Shown: one piece after another, positions 48,007 through 56,673 of the stretch | How the letters are laid out: the number at the start of each line of letters is the position of its first letter | How positions within the stretch are numbered: the first letter of the stretch is position 1 | Source of the DNA: Pseudomonadota bacterium | GTDB lineage: Bacteria > Pseudomonadota > Gammaproteobacteria > Acidiferrobacterales > UBA6901 | Assembly (NCBI GenBank): GCA_021790335.1 | Contig: JAJYEE010000005.1 | Span: forward strand, 53,485 to 117,484 | Direction: 5' to 3' | DNA: 64,000 bases | Translations under genes and position numbers: made by a program | Notes under the pieces: model-generated | Databases searched by the model: none | Told to the model about the DNA's origin: nothing | What the model saw: the letters and a program-made list of their open reading frames with translations, nothing else

Positions 48007-49101
48007 ATGCTGATCATCGATCGCGCGCTCATGCGCGAGACATTCCAGTCCAGCATCGCGGTTACGCTCATCTTTCTCGTGCTTTTCCTGGTCATCAGCC
48101 TGGTCAATGGTCTGGCGAAGGCCGCGGTGGGTGACGTGCCGGTGGCGATCCTGTTCACACTGCTCGCGCTGGAAACCGTAAAGACCCTCGCCCTGATGTT
48201 GCCGCTGTCGGTGTTCATAGGGATACTTCTGGCATTCGGCCGCTGGTACCGGGATAACGAAATGACGGTGCTTTCCGCCTGTGGTCTGGGCATTTTGCAT
48301 TTCCTGCGCCCCGTCGCGCTGGTGGCTGCGGGCTTTGCCCTGGTTGCCGGGTTCTTTTCCTTTTATCTGGAACCGCTCGCTTCCGGCCTCATCCACAAGG
48401 CGCAGAGTTCCGGCAACAGTCACTACCAGGTGAGCGGCATTATTCCGGGTACTTTCAACCAGGTGAAGGGGGGCGGCTTCTTTTATGTCGGATCGGTCAA
48501 TCGCGCCGAATCCAGCCTGAGCGACATCTTTGTGAACAATGAACAGCTCGGAAAGCAGGGTGTGCTGGTTGCCAAGACAGGTCATTACTATACGGACCGG
48601 AAGACGGGAGACCAGTATCTGGTGCTGGACAACGGCACCCGCTATGAGGGGTTGCCGGGGCGGGCCGATTACCGCATCCTCCAATTCCAGACTTATATCG
48701 TGCGGATCGTGCCGAGGGCGGCGCCGCCATTGCCGACGCAGATCGACGCGATGTCCTTGGGACAACTGTTGCATTCGAGAAGCCGGAGCGCGGTTTCCGA
48801 ACTGCACTGGCGGATCGCCAAGCCGGTTACGCTGTTCATCCTTGCCTTCATCGCCGTGGCGTTCGCCTATACCAACCCGCGCCGCGGCCGTTACGCCGGC
48901 CTGTTCAGTGCGATACTCGTGTACTTCGTGTATGCCAACCTGCTTGCCGTCGGGGATGTGCTGATCAAGAGCGGCCGGGTATCCGCGGCGGTCGGACTGT
49001 GGTGGGTCCACGGGATTTTTATAGTCCTGGCCGTTTACCTGTTGATGCGGCGTGCGGGCAACAGGACGCTGCTGCCGTACCCATGGTTTTTGCGCCGTTA
49101 G
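48007..49101 (+). CDS. lptF: LPS export permease LptF
   Basis: A 364-residue inner-membrane protein of the YjgP/YjgQ family. Three N-terminal helices and three C-terminal helices flank a periplasmic beta-jellyroll of about 170 residues. Family motifs are the N-terminal LIIDRALMRETFQSSIAVTL, ALETVKTLALMLPLSVFIG and the C-terminal RIAKPVTLFILAFIAVAFAY. LptF and LptG form with LptB the ABC transporter that extracts LPS from the inner membrane. The next gene, lptG, starts three bases after the stop, so they are cotranscribed. The region before the ATG holds a perfect 28-bp palindrome. Confidence 0.93.
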   Translation: MLIIDRALMRETFQSSIAVTLIFLVLFLVISLVNGLAKAAVGDVPVAILFTLLALETVKTLALMLPLSVFIGILLAFGRWYRDNEMTVLSACGLGILHFLRPVALVAAGFALVAGFFSFYLEPLASGLIHKAQSSGNSHYQVSGIIPGTFNQVKGGGFFYVGSVNRAESSLSDIFVNNEQLGKQGVLVAKTGHYYTDRKTGDQYLVLDNGTRYEGLPGRADYRILQFQTYIVRIVPRAAPPLPTQIDAMSLGQLLHSRSRSAVSELHWRIAKPVTLFILAFIAVAFAYTNPRRGRYAGLFSAILVYFVYANLLAVGDVLIKSGRVSAAVGLWWVHGIFIVLAVYLLMRRAGNRTLLPYPWFLRR

Positions 49102-49104
49102 ACA

Positions 49105-50169
49105 ATGACCCTACTCGACCGGCACATCGCGCGCAGCATTCTCACCAGCACCGCCCTGGTATTTCTGGTGCTCATGGCGTTGTTCATGTTTTTCAAGTTC
49201 GCCGATGCGCTCGGCGACTACGGCAAGGGAAGCTTCGGGATGTCGGAAGTCGTCGTCTACGTGCTGCTGCGTATGCCCTGGGAAATGTACCGGCTGTTTC
49301 CCATGACGGCGCTGCTTGGGACGACGCTGGGTTTGTCTTCGCTTGCGGTGGATTCCGAGCTCATCGCCATGCGTGCCGCCGGAGTTTCGATACTGCAAAT
49401 CGTCGGAGCCGCGATGAAGATAGGACTGGTCTTCGCGGTTGCCGCGCTGATCCTGGGCGAGGTTATCGCTCCGGTGACGGAAAACATGGCGGAGCGCGGG
49501 CGTTCGCAGGCCCTGCACCAGGGAGTCGCGCAGGAAAATAACTATGGCCTGTGGATGCGGGACGGGCCGTCGTTCGTGCATGTCGGTGAAGTTCTTCCCG
49601 ACCTGAGTCTGCTAAAGGTCAATATTTACAAATTTGGAGCGGGCGACCATCTGCGCAAGCAGACTTACGCCAGCAGCGGCCGCTACGTGGACCACCACTG
49701 GCAGCTGACCGACGTGCGCCAGAGCTGGATTGAACATGACCAGGTGCGGACGCGCCAGCTGCCCTCGGAAGTGTGGTCGGCTGCCCCCAAGCCCAGCACG
49801 CTCGCCGTGTTCGCCGTCAAGCCGGAAGGCTTGTCGATCTGGAACCTGTATAGCTATATCCAGCATCTGAAAGCGAACAAGCAGGATACCGGCCGTTACG
49901 AACTGGCGTTCTGGAACAAGGTTGTTTCTCCGTTTGCCACTGCCGTGATGGTGATTCTTGCGATTCCCTTCGTGTTCACGCACCTGCGCAGCAGCGGAGT
50001 GGGTGTGCGCCTGATGATCGGCTTCGGGATGGGTGCTGCGTTCTATATCCTAAGCCGCGGTTTCGGCTACTTCGGCCTGCTCTACGGATTACCTCCCGTG
50101 GTCGGTACGGTGTTGCCCACGCTTCTGTTCCTGGGGATAGCGCTCGTCATGCTGCGACGGGTCGGTTAG
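49105..50169 (+). CDS. lptG: LPS export permease LptG
   Basis: A 354-residue partner of LptF with the same layout of 3+3 membrane helices around a periplasmic jellyroll. The N-terminal LDRHIARSILTSTALVFLVLMALFMFFKFADALGDYG, MPWEMYRLFPMTALLGTTLGLSSLA and C-terminal LSRGFGYFGLLYGLPPVVGTVLPTL are typical. The gene lies three bases downstream of lptF, giving strict co-expression. Its stop overlaps by four bases the stop of the convergent RDD-family gene. Confidence 0.95.
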   Translation: MTLLDRHIARSILTSTALVFLVLMALFMFFKFADALGDYGKGSFGMSEVVVYVLLRMPWEMYRLFPMTALLGTTLGLSSLAVDSELIAMRAAGVSILQIVGAAMKIGLVFAVAALILGEVIAPVTENMAERGRSQALHQGVAQENNYGLWMRDGPSFVHVGEVLPDLSLLKVNIYKFGAGDHLRKQTYASSGRYVDHHWQLTDVRQSWIEHDQVRTRQLPSEVWSAAPKPSTLAVFAVKPEGLSIWNLYSYIQHLKANKQDTGRYELAFWNKVVSPFATAVMVILAIPFVFTHLRSSGVGVRLMIGFGMGAAFYILSRGFGYFGLLYGLPPVVGTVLPTLLFLGIALVMLRRVG

Positions 50170-50621
50170 GAGGAGGGTGTGCCGGCGGCCTTCGGGATCA
50201 CGATCATGTGCGTCCCGGAAAGCCGGTCGTGCCAGGCGCAGCGGTCACGGTCGACCAGTACCCACAGATATCCGGCCCCGAACGGGACCCACGACAGCAT
50301 TGCGGCCAGAAAACGCAGCAGGGCCTGCTTCCAGGAGACTGCGCCGCCGGCGCGATTGACGACGCGCAGGCGCCAGGCGCGCATCCCGAGCGTCTGGCCT
50401 CCATGTACCCAGAACCATCCAAAAAACAGGAACGAGACGACAAGCAGGTAGAACTGGAAGAGGTATCGTCCGGCCGCGCTCGTCGGCGCCCCCCGGGCGA
50501 TCAGATCGAAGGGCACCGCAGCGACCAGCAGCACGGCGATCAACACCAGCGTGTCGTACAGGATCGCCGCCAGCCGCCGAATGAGGCCAGCCGGTTCCCC
50601 GTCGGGGAAGAGGGTCGTCAT
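50166..50621 (-). CDS. RDD family membrane protein
   Basis: A 151-residue protein with about three membrane helices. It contains the RDD family hallmark GLIRRLAAILYDTLVLIAVLLVAAVPFDL near the N-terminus and WRLRVVNRAGG in the middle; the family is named for the conserved Arg and two Asp. RDD proteins have been linked to Na+/H+ exchange or left unassigned. No ion-transport evidence is visible here. The gene's stop overlaps the lptG stop on the opposite strand. It is divergent from ccmF across the AT-rich gap. Confidence 0.85.
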   Translation of the reverse strand: MTTLFPDGEPAGLIRRLAAILYDTLVLIAVLLVAAVPFDLIARGAPTSAAGRYLFQFYLLVVSFLFFGWFWVHGGQTLGMRAWRLRVVNRAGGAVSWKQALLRFLAAMLSWVPFGAGYLWVLVDRDRCAWHDRLSGTHMIVIPKAAGTPSS

Positions 50622-51073
50622 GCGCCGGCGACCTTCGTCCCGAATCGCACGGGGATTGTCCCGGAAGGCGGATTTTGCACAGATGAAAAAAATCTTTCTG
50701 CGACAGAGACTAACTGCATCGGCCGAATATTAGAGAAACTATATATCACTGATTTATAAGCACTATATGAACTGTTTAAAAAATGTTCAATCCAACTGAA
50801 ATAGGCTATTCGCCCTAATGCAATATCGGAATTCCCAGCTTATACACAAATTTATCCACAGGAACTGTGTACAACCACCATGGCCGGCAAGATACGGTGC
50901 GCCAGGCCGATAGCCGGGCCGAATCCGGCGTTTCCTGGTTCCGAAAGCCGCAACTCCGGGCGCAATAGTAGCCGTTTGTCCTATCGGCGGGTAGGGCGTA
51001 AACTACGCGCTCGCTGCAGTCAGCGGGCTGCCGTTTCTCGAAAGCATCTTCATTGACGGATACCTGTACTCTT
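50622..51073. other. AT-rich divergent gap with DnaA-box cluster
   Basis: 450 bases between the RDD gene and ccmF. From about 50690 to 50860 it is much more AT-rich than the flanks (runs such as GTTTAAAAAATG and ATATATCACTGATTTAT). It should hold both promoters. The right part carries the DnaA-like boxes listed separately. Confidence 0.5.
50840..50874. promoter_or_regulatory. Cluster of three DnaA boxes
   Basis: TTATACACA at 50840-50848 and TTATCCACA at 50852-50860 both match the consensus TTATNCACA exactly, in the same direction and 12 bases apart. TGTGTACAA at 50866-50874 is the reverse complement of TTGTACACA, with one mismatch. A further one-mismatch match (TTTTGCACA) lies at 50673-50681. 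Adjacent DNA is AT-rich. This could be a DnaA-controlled promoter or an origin-like element. Confidence 0.55.
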
Positions 51074-53095
51074 ATGTCACCGAACGGCCTTTCCCTCAAT
51101 CTCATCGAACTCGGTCACTTTGCCGCCATCCTTGCATTCGTACTGGCCTGCGTTCAGGGGTTCACCCCGATCGTGGCGCGCGTGCTGCGCCGCCCGGAGC
51201 TGGCGGGTCTGACGAGCAATCTGGCCGTCGCGGTCTTCGTGCTCACGAGCATCGGCGGGGCAACGATCATTTACTCCTTCCTGACCAACAATTTTTCCGT
51301 TCTGGTCGTGGCCAGTCATTCGAATACGCATCTGCCCCTGTTCTACAAGGTGGCGGCGCTGTGGGGTGGACACCGCGGGTCGCTCTTCCTGTGGATTTGG
51401 GTCCTGAGCCTGTTCACGATGGTACTGGCTTTCGACGGCCAGTCGCGCTATCCGGAGCGCCTTCCTGTGATCCTGGCAGTGCAGGGATGGCTGCTCGTCG
51501 GTTTCTATGGGCTGTCTTTGTTCCTGTCGAACCCTTTTGTGCGGCTGTTTCCGGTCCCGGCACAGGGTGCCGACCTGAACCCGCTGCTCCAGGACCCGGG
51601 AATGGTAATGCATCCGCCGATGCTCTACATGGGATATGTCGGCTTCTCGGTGCCGTTCGCCTTTGCGATGGCAGCGCTGATTACGCGCTGGAAAAGTGAG
51701 CTGTGGATCGGAATCATCCGCCGCTGGGCGCTTATTGCCTGGGGATTCCTTACCCTGGGCATCGTGCTCGGCGCATGGTGGTCGTACTACGTGCTGGGAT
51801 GGGGAGGATATTGGGCCTGGGATCCGGTCGAAAATGCCTCCTTCATGCCCTGGCTTGTGGGGACAGCGCTGATCCATTCGATCACCGTGCAGGAACGTCG
51901 GCGCATGCTGCATACCTGGAACATCTTCCTGGTGATCACCACGTTTTCCCTTTCGTTACTCGGAACCTTCCTGGTGCGCTCGGGCGTGCTGTCATCAGTA
52001 CATGCCTTTACCGTCGACCCGGGGCAGGGCTCGTACATCCTGATATTCATGACGGTGGTGCTGACCGTGTCGTTCGGCATCTTTCTGGTCCGCGGACGCT
52101 ACCAGGAGGCGGAAGAGACGGTAACCTCTCCGCTTTCACGTGAATCCCTGTTTGTATGGAACAATGTGGTGTTCACGGCAGCCGCCGGCTGTGTGCTGCT
52201 CGGAACGCTGTATCCGCTGGCGATCAATGCGCTGAACGGGTCGCGTATCACGGTTGGACCTCCCTATTTCGATCTCGTGATGATGCCCATCTTTTTCATC
52301 ATGCTGCTGTTGATGGCGGTCGGTCCGCTTGTCCCCTGGCGCAAGGCCAACCTGATCCGTTTGCGCGCGCGTGTGGTGATTCCCGCGATCATGGGCCTGG
52401 TAGCAGGGGTGCTGATGGCAGTGCTCGCCTGGCCCGTATACTGGACCGGACCCGTAGCGATCGGGCTGGTGGGTTTTGTCTTCGGCACGCTGGTTGTCGA
52501 TCTGGCGCGGGCTGTGCTGCAGCGACGCCTGCAGCATGCCTCGGAAAACGTCGCGACGTCGGTGTGGCGCACGGTAATGGGGAACCGTCGGCATTATGGC
52601 GGGATGATCGTCCACTTTGGCATCCTGATGATCGCCGTGGGCGTGGTCGGCACCGGACTGTTTCGGCTCGAGAAATCCGTAGTCATGGCCCCCGGCGACG
52701 TGGTCAAGATCGGGAGCGAGCGCCTGCGCTTCGACGGTGTACGCACCTTCAAGAAGGCGAACTATGTGGCTTTGCAGGGGCGGCTGACCTCGCTTGACCA
52801 CGGATTCGTGCTGCGGCCGGAACGCAGGGACTATGGCCGGCAGCAGATGCCGACGACGAACGCCTCGGTGAACTCTGATCCGCTGCGTGATGTCTACGCT
52901 GTGATCGGGGGTGCAGTTCCCGGCAAGAATGGAGTCGTGCGCTATGTCGTTCAGGTCTATGTCAACCCGCTGGTCGAATTCCTGTGGCTAGGCGGATTGA
53001 CCATGATATTCGGGCTCGGAGTCACGCTGAGTCACCGGGTCCGGCACGGGGCGCGTGCCGCCGCTGCGGAGGCCGTCTCGGCCTACGCCAAGTAG
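51074..53095 (+). CDS. ccmF: Heme lyase CcmF
   Basis: A 673-residue membrane protein that attaches heme to apocytochrome c in system I maturation. The WWD-type heme-handling segment is clear: GWGGYWAWDPVENASFMPW, with other conserved parts HTHLPLFYKVAALWGGHRGSLFLW, VMHPPMLYMGYVGFSVPFA, and a large C-terminal periplasmic domain with FRLEKSVVMAPGD. About 13-15 helices are predicted. I start at ATG 51074; a TTG at 51053 would add seven residues. First gene of the plus-strand ccmF-ccmH-ccmI unit. Confidence 0.95.
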   Translation: MSPNGLSLNLIELGHFAAILAFVLACVQGFTPIVARVLRRPELAGLTSNLAVAVFVLTSIGGATIIYSFLTNNFSVLVVASHSNTHLPLFYKVAALWGGHRGSLFLWIWVLSLFTMVLAFDGQSRYPERLPVILAVQGWLLVGFYGLSLFLSNPFVRLFPVPAQGADLNPLLQDPGMVMHPPMLYMGYVGFSVPFAFAMAALITRWKSELWIGIIRRWALIAWGFLTLGIVLGAWWSYYVLGWGGYWAWDPVENASFMPWLVGTALIHSITVQERRRMLHTWNIFLVITTFSLSLLGTFLVRSGVLSSVHAFTVDPGQGSYILIFMTVVLTVSFGIFLVRGRYQEAEETVTSPLSRESLFVWNNVVFTAAAGCVLLGTLYPLAINALNGSRITVGPPYFDLVMMPIFFIMLLLMAVGPLVPWRKANLIRLRARVVIPAIMGLVAGVLMAVLAWPVYWTGPVAIGLVGFVFGTLVVDLARAVLQRRLQHASENVATSVWRTVMGNRRHYGGMIVHFGILMIAVGVVGTGLFRLEKSVVMAPGDVVKIGSERLRFDGVRTFKKANYVALQGRLTSLDHGFVLRPERRDYGRQQMPTTNASVNSDPLRDVYAVIGGAVPGKNGVVRYVVQVYVNPLVEFLWLGGLTMIFGLGVTLSHRVRHGARAAAAEAVSAYAK

Positions 53096-53106
53096 GTTTC
53101 AAAGTC

Positions 53107-53577
53107 ATGCGCCGTTTCCTATTCCTGATGGGGATTCTCGTGCTGCTGGCTCCGGCTTTCGGGGCCACGCCATCGACCGGTGGCAGGGTGGTGCATGAGG
53201 ATGCGCTGACGCGCAAAGAGCTTTCCATCGCCAGAACCTTGCGCTGCACGGTCTGCCAGAATGAGTCGGTGGCCGATTCCAAGGCCGGCATCGCCCGCGA
53301 TATGCGCGTCCTGATCCGCAAGCAGCTGCGTGCCGGCAAGTCGCGCAAGCAGATAGTCGCTTATTTCGTTTCGCGCTACGGCGATTACATTCTGCTCAAG
53401 CCGCGGTTCGATACGGTTGGCGCGATTGTGTGGATACTTCCGTTGTTCCTGCTGGCGGTGCTCGCTCTGTCCGGCTGGTTCGTGATCCGTCGCCACAGCC
53501 GTGCTACGGAACCCCCCCCTCCGCAACTTACCGAGGAAGATCGCGCGCGTGTGCGCGCCGCCCGTCAACAGGATTAA
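53107..53577 (+). CDS. ccmH: Cytochrome c maturation protein CcmH (CcmL-type)
   Basis: A 156-residue protein with an N-terminal signal/anchor, the thioredoxin-like helical domain with ARTLRCTVCQNESVADSKAGIARDMR (redox pair in LRCTVCQ), and a C-terminal membrane anchor (VGAIVWILPLFLLAVLALSGWFVIR). It keeps the apocytochrome CXXCH cysteines reduced for heme attachment with CcmF and CcmG. The ATG at 53107 follows the ccmF stop by 11 bases. It is separate from the TPR part, which is the next gene. Confidence 0.95.
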   Translation: MRRFLFLMGILVLLAPAFGATPSTGGRVVHEDALTRKELSIARTLRCTVCQNESVADSKAGIARDMRVLIRKQLRAGKSRKQIVAYFVSRYGDYILLKPRFDTVGAIVWILPLFLLAVLALSGWFVIRRHSRATEPPPPQLTEEDRARVRAARQQD

Positions 53578-53580
53578 GCC

Positions 53581-54495
53581 ATGCTCTGGATCTGGATACT
53601 GCTTTCAGCCGCGGTGCTGTTAGTCGTCGGCACCGTGTGGTTCGTTGCGCGCCCATTGCGGCGCGCGGCTGTCGTGATTCCCGGCACGCCGCGGCATGAG
53701 CTGGAATTGGTGCGCGAGCGCCTTGTGGCCCAGCTCAACGAAATCGATGCCGAACGGGTGGACAAGGGGATGGATCCCCAGATAGCGCGGGATGAGGAAC
53801 TGCGCGTTTCGGCCGAACTCGCGGCGGTGCTCAAGCAGCTGGAGCAGCTGCCAGCCGATTCGGACAGGGCGCGGGAGGCGGGGGGTTCGCGCAGACTGTG
53901 GCTCGTGACCGTTGTGGTGCTGGCCATTATTCTGCCGACCGCTGCCGTGAGTCTGGATGCCATTGTCAACGGCCCGACGCTCGAGGGCATGCTGCGCATC
54001 GCTGAAGGCAGGGCGCAGGCACAGGCGGATTTGCCGCCGATGGTCCTGGCGATGGTCGCGAAACTCCACAGACAGCTCATTGCGCAACCGGATGATCCGG
54101 TGGGATGGGCGCGGCTGGCGCACTCCTATTTCGTCCTCGGGCGCAAGGGAGATGCATTCAGGGCGTATGCCAAAGCCTACCGGATGGCGCCGGAGAATTC
54201 GGAGATTGTTTCCGATTACGCCTGGGCCAAATTCACCGACAACCCCGGCAACACGAGCGGACTGGTCTTTACGCTTTACAGCCAGCTTCACAAGCTGCAG
54301 CCGAACAATCCCGATGCGCTCTGGTTCCTGGGGCTGGCCGCCTATCATAATGGCGATCCCGCCAAGACGATCGTTTACTGGAAGCGGCTTGCGGCCCTGA
54401 TCCCGGGCGATAATCCGGCGCATCATGCGCTGTTGCACGGCATCGCACAGGTGCAGGCGCAGATGCGAGCGGCCGAACGCAGCCACGGGAAGTGA
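53581..54495 (+). CDS. ccmI: TPR-containing cytochrome c maturation protein CcmI
   Basis: A 304-residue protein with an N-terminal membrane anchor (MLWIWILLSAAVLLVVGTVWFV), a short helical RHELELVRERLVAQLNEIDAE region, a second hydrophobic segment near residue 105, and a C-terminal TPR domain: VGWARLAHSYFVLGRKGDAFRAYAKAYRMAPENSE and ALWFLGLAAYHNGDPAKTIVYWKRL. CcmI holds apocytochrome c for delivery to the heme lyase. In E. coli this region is fused to CcmH; here it is a separate gene starting three bases after ccmH. It ends the plus-strand ccm unit. Confidence 0.93.
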   Translation: MLWIWILLSAAVLLVVGTVWFVARPLRRAAVVIPGTPRHELELVRERLVAQLNEIDAERVDKGMDPQIARDEELRVSAELAAVLKQLEQLPADSDRAREAGGSRRLWLVTVVVLAIILPTAAVSLDAIVNGPTLEGMLRIAEGRAQAQADLPPMVLAMVAKLHRQLIAQPDDPVGWARLAHSYFVLGRKGDAFRAYAKAYRMAPENSEIVSDYAWAKFTDNPGNTSGLVFTLYSQLHKLQPNNPDALWFLGLAAYHNGDPAKTIVYWKRLAALIPGDNPAHHALLHGIAQVQAQMRAAERSHGK

Positions 54496-54499
54496 TCGT

Positions 54500-54521
54500 T
54501 CCGGGCTCGTGGAGGCCCGGA
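54500..54521. terminator. Hairpin between the convergent ccm units
   Basis: Perfect 7-base arms TCCGGGC and GCCCGGA with an 8-base loop, starting five bases after the ccmI stop. No T-run follows, so its role as terminator is unproven. Confidence 0.35.
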
Positions 54522-54682
54522 CCTCGCCTGCGGACGGCACATTGCCGGTCTGGGCCAGATCCAGGGGTACCCTCTTGGTCGCGATGTGAAAACGGGCAGA
54601 GAATCGCTGTCGGACCTGCAATGCATCCCGGATCGCGATCGGCGTTCCGGCAGCAAGGGCCTGCCGGCAATGAACGACCCGC

Positions 54683-55207
54683 CTAACCCTCGAGCCTGCG
54701 AACGAGCGGCAGCAATTTGTCGCGCCACGCCCGCGGCGTGATCGGTCCGATCTGTTTGTAGCGGATGATGCCGTTGCGATCGACGACGAAGGTTTCCGGC
54801 ACGCCGTAAACGCCCCAGTTGATGGCGGCCTGTCCATTGGCATCCAGCACGTCCTTTTCGTAGGGATCGCCGCTAACCTTGAGCTCGGCCAGTGCATCGG
54901 CGGGCTTGTCCTTGTAGCTGACGCCGATGATGGGCACGATATTCTTGCGGGCGAGATCAACCAGCAGCGGGTGTTCTTCGCGGCAGGACACGCACCACGA
55001 CGCCCAGATGTTGATGAGCACCACGTGGCCGCGCAGGTCGGCATTCGTCAGGGTCTTTCCCGGTTCCTGCAGGATCGGCAGGTCGAAATGCGGCAGCGGT
55101 CTGCCGATCAGCGGCGAGGGAATTCTGCGCGGGTTGAGGCGCAGTCCGTAGGCAAGCAGCAAGCCAAGCGCGGCGAACAGCCCGATGGGGATCAGGAATT
55201 TCTTCAT
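54683..55207 (-). CDS. ccmG: Thiol:disulfide interchange protein CcmG/DsbE
   Basis: A 174-residue periplasmic thioredoxin anchored by one N-terminal helix (LIPIGLFAALGLLLAYGL). The active site is WASWCVSCREEHPLL (CVSC instead of the common CxPC), with the cis-proline loop at YGVPETFVVDRNGIIRYKQIGPIT. It reduces apocytochrome c or CcmH. Its start overlaps the ccmE stop by four bases, so it is coupled to ccmE. It is the last gene of the minus-strand ccm unit. Confidence 0.94.
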   Translation of the reverse strand: MKKFLIPIGLFAALGLLLAYGLRLNPRRIPSPLIGRPLPHFDLPILQEPGKTLTNADLRGHVVLINIWASWCVSCREEHPLLVDLARKNIVPIIGVSYKDKPADALAELKVSGDPYEKDVLDANGQAAINWGVYGVPETFVVDRNGIIRYKQIGPITPRAWRDKLLPLVRRLEG

Positions 55208-55671
55208 GGTCTGTAAGATTGCGGTGCCGGGTCGACCTGTGTGGTCGAGCCGCCGTGGTCCTTGAGCTCCTGTGCGACTTCCGGCGGCATGTATTTCGCA
55301 TCATGTTTCGCCAGCACCTGGTCGGCGATGAACTGGCCACGGGCATTGAGCCTGCCCTGGCATACCACGCCCTGGCCCGCGCGGAACAGGTCGGGCAGGA
55401 TTCCATGGTAATGAACCCGGATGGCTTTGTGGAGGTCGGTCACAACGAAATCCACGGTTAAACCGCCGCCACTTTTTTTTATGCTGCCTTTCTCAACGAG
55501 ACCGCCGACCCGGAACACGCTGTGGATCGGCGCCTTGCCGGCAAGTATCTGGGTGGGGGTGAAGTAGAAAACCAGGTTGTTGCGGAAGGCGTTCAGGATC
55601 AGCAGTGACGCGACGGTCAGCACGGCCACGCCGCCGATGATGAGAAAAAGCTTCTTGTGTCTGGCTTTCAT
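55204..55671 (-). CDS. ccmE: Heme chaperone CcmE
   Basis: A 155-residue protein with an N-terminal membrane anchor and a periplasmic OB-like domain. The heme-binding motif VLAKHDAKYMPPE holds the covalent heme histidine. CcmE takes heme from CcmC and gives it to CcmF. Neighbours are ccmD upstream and ccmG downstream with very short gaps. The C-terminus is short and flexible as in other CcmE proteins. Confidence 0.96.
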   Translation of the reverse strand: MKARHKKLFLIIGGVAVLTVASLLILNAFRNNLVFYFTPTQILAGKAPIHSVFRVGGLVEKGSIKKSGGGLTVDFVVTDLHKAIRVHYHGILPDLFRAGQGVVCQGRLNARGQFIADQVLAKHDAKYMPPEVAQELKDHGGSTTQVDPAPQSYRP

Positions 55672-55687
55672 TGGGATTGATTGAACC

Positions 55688-55897
55688 TCACTCGCTCACG
55701 TAACGCTGCGCACCGGTTTCCTTCGGAGCCTGCTCGGCAAGCGCGAGCTCGCGCAGCATCTTGAGGACAGCCTTGCGTTTGCGCACAGCGCTGACCACAT
55801 TCCAGAACAGCACCAAGGTGGCAAAACCGTAGGCGCCCCATACGTAATCCGCATAGCCACCCATCGCGAAAAAGGCATGCCAGCTGTGCCAGATCAT
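55688..55897 (-). CDS. ccmD: Heme exporter protein CcmD
   Basis: A 69-residue small membrane protein: FFAMGGYADYVWGAYGFATLVLFWNVV with one helix and a basic tail RKRKAVLKMLRELA. It is the CcmABC adaptor that helps release holo-CcmE. Its ATG at 55897 overlaps the ccmC stop by four bases. The MGGYxxYVWxAYG pattern is diagnostic. Confidence 0.92.
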   Translation of the reverse strand: MIWHSWHAFFAMGGYADYVWGAYGFATLVLFWNVVSAVRKRKAVLKMLRELALAEQAPKETGAQRYVSE

Positions 55898-56652
55898 GGA
55901 AACTTCCCCTGGGTTTCCATCCCGCTGCGCACGATCTGCGTGACCCAGCCGGTGTGACGCTCGCGTGCCAGGATTTCCCCGCGCATGCGGATCAAAACCA
56001 CCGTAAAGTAGAACACGAAAAAAGCGATGGACATGATCAGCAGCGGATGCAGCATACTCGGATAAATGGTCGGGGATACGATTCTGCCCAACGAACCTAT
56101 AGACGCCGGTTGATGCAAAGTGTTCCACCAAACCACCGAGAAATGGATGATGGGAATGTCGACGACCCCGACGAGGGCCAGTACCGCCCCGGCGCGTGCG
56201 CTGCGTCGGGGGTCATCGATGGCAGCCTGCAGCGCCATGAAACCCATGTAGAGAAAGAACAGGAGCAGCTCCGACGTGAGCCGCGCGTCCCACACCCAAT
56301 ACGTTCCCCACGTCGGTTTTCCCCACAGCGAACCGGTAACCAGTGCCATGAGCGTCAGGGACGCCCCGATCGGAGCGCTCGCGGTGGCGAGCATATCTGC
56401 GAGCTTGATGTTCCACACCAGGCCCACCAGTCCGGCCCCGGCCATCATGACGTAGATGAACATCGACATCCATGCTGCCGGCACATGAATGAACATGATC
56501 CGGTAGCTGTCGCCTTGCTGGTAGTCCGGTGGCGCGACGTATAACCCGAGATACAGCCCGAAAACGAACAGCAGCAGCGTGATCGTTCCGAGCCAGGGAA
56601 TGAGGCGTCCGGCCAGGGCGTAGAAGTTCTTTGGAGAGGCGTATTTGTACAT
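55894..56652 (-). CDS. ccmC: Heme transporter subunit CcmC
   Basis: A 252-residue membrane protein with six helices and the WWD-type signature WGTYWVWDARLTSELLLFFLY (about residues 112-132), with conserved histidines in IHVPAAWMSMF and IIHFSVVWWNTLHQPASI. CcmC attaches heme to CcmE. It lies in order A-B-C-D-E with ccmB upstream and ccmD downstream. Confidence 0.96.
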   Translation of the reverse strand: MYKYASPKNFYALAGRLIPWLGTITLLLFVFGLYLGLYVAPPDYQQGDSYRIMFIHVPAAWMSMFIYVMMAGAGLVGLVWNIKLADMLATASAPIGASLTLMALVTGSLWGKPTWGTYWVWDARLTSELLLFFLYMGFMALQAAIDDPRRSARAGAVLALVGVVDIPIIHFSVVWWNTLHQPASIGSLGRIVSPTIYPSMLHPLLIMSIAFFVFYFTVVLIRMRGEILARERHTGWVTQIVRSGMETQGKFP

Positions 56653-56673
56653 GAGTTTGGCGTCCGGCTGCGC

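Noticed and set aside
47791..49011. 406-codon open frame on the minus strand opposite lptF
   Set aside because: lptF is clearly real and the reverse frame has no protein character.
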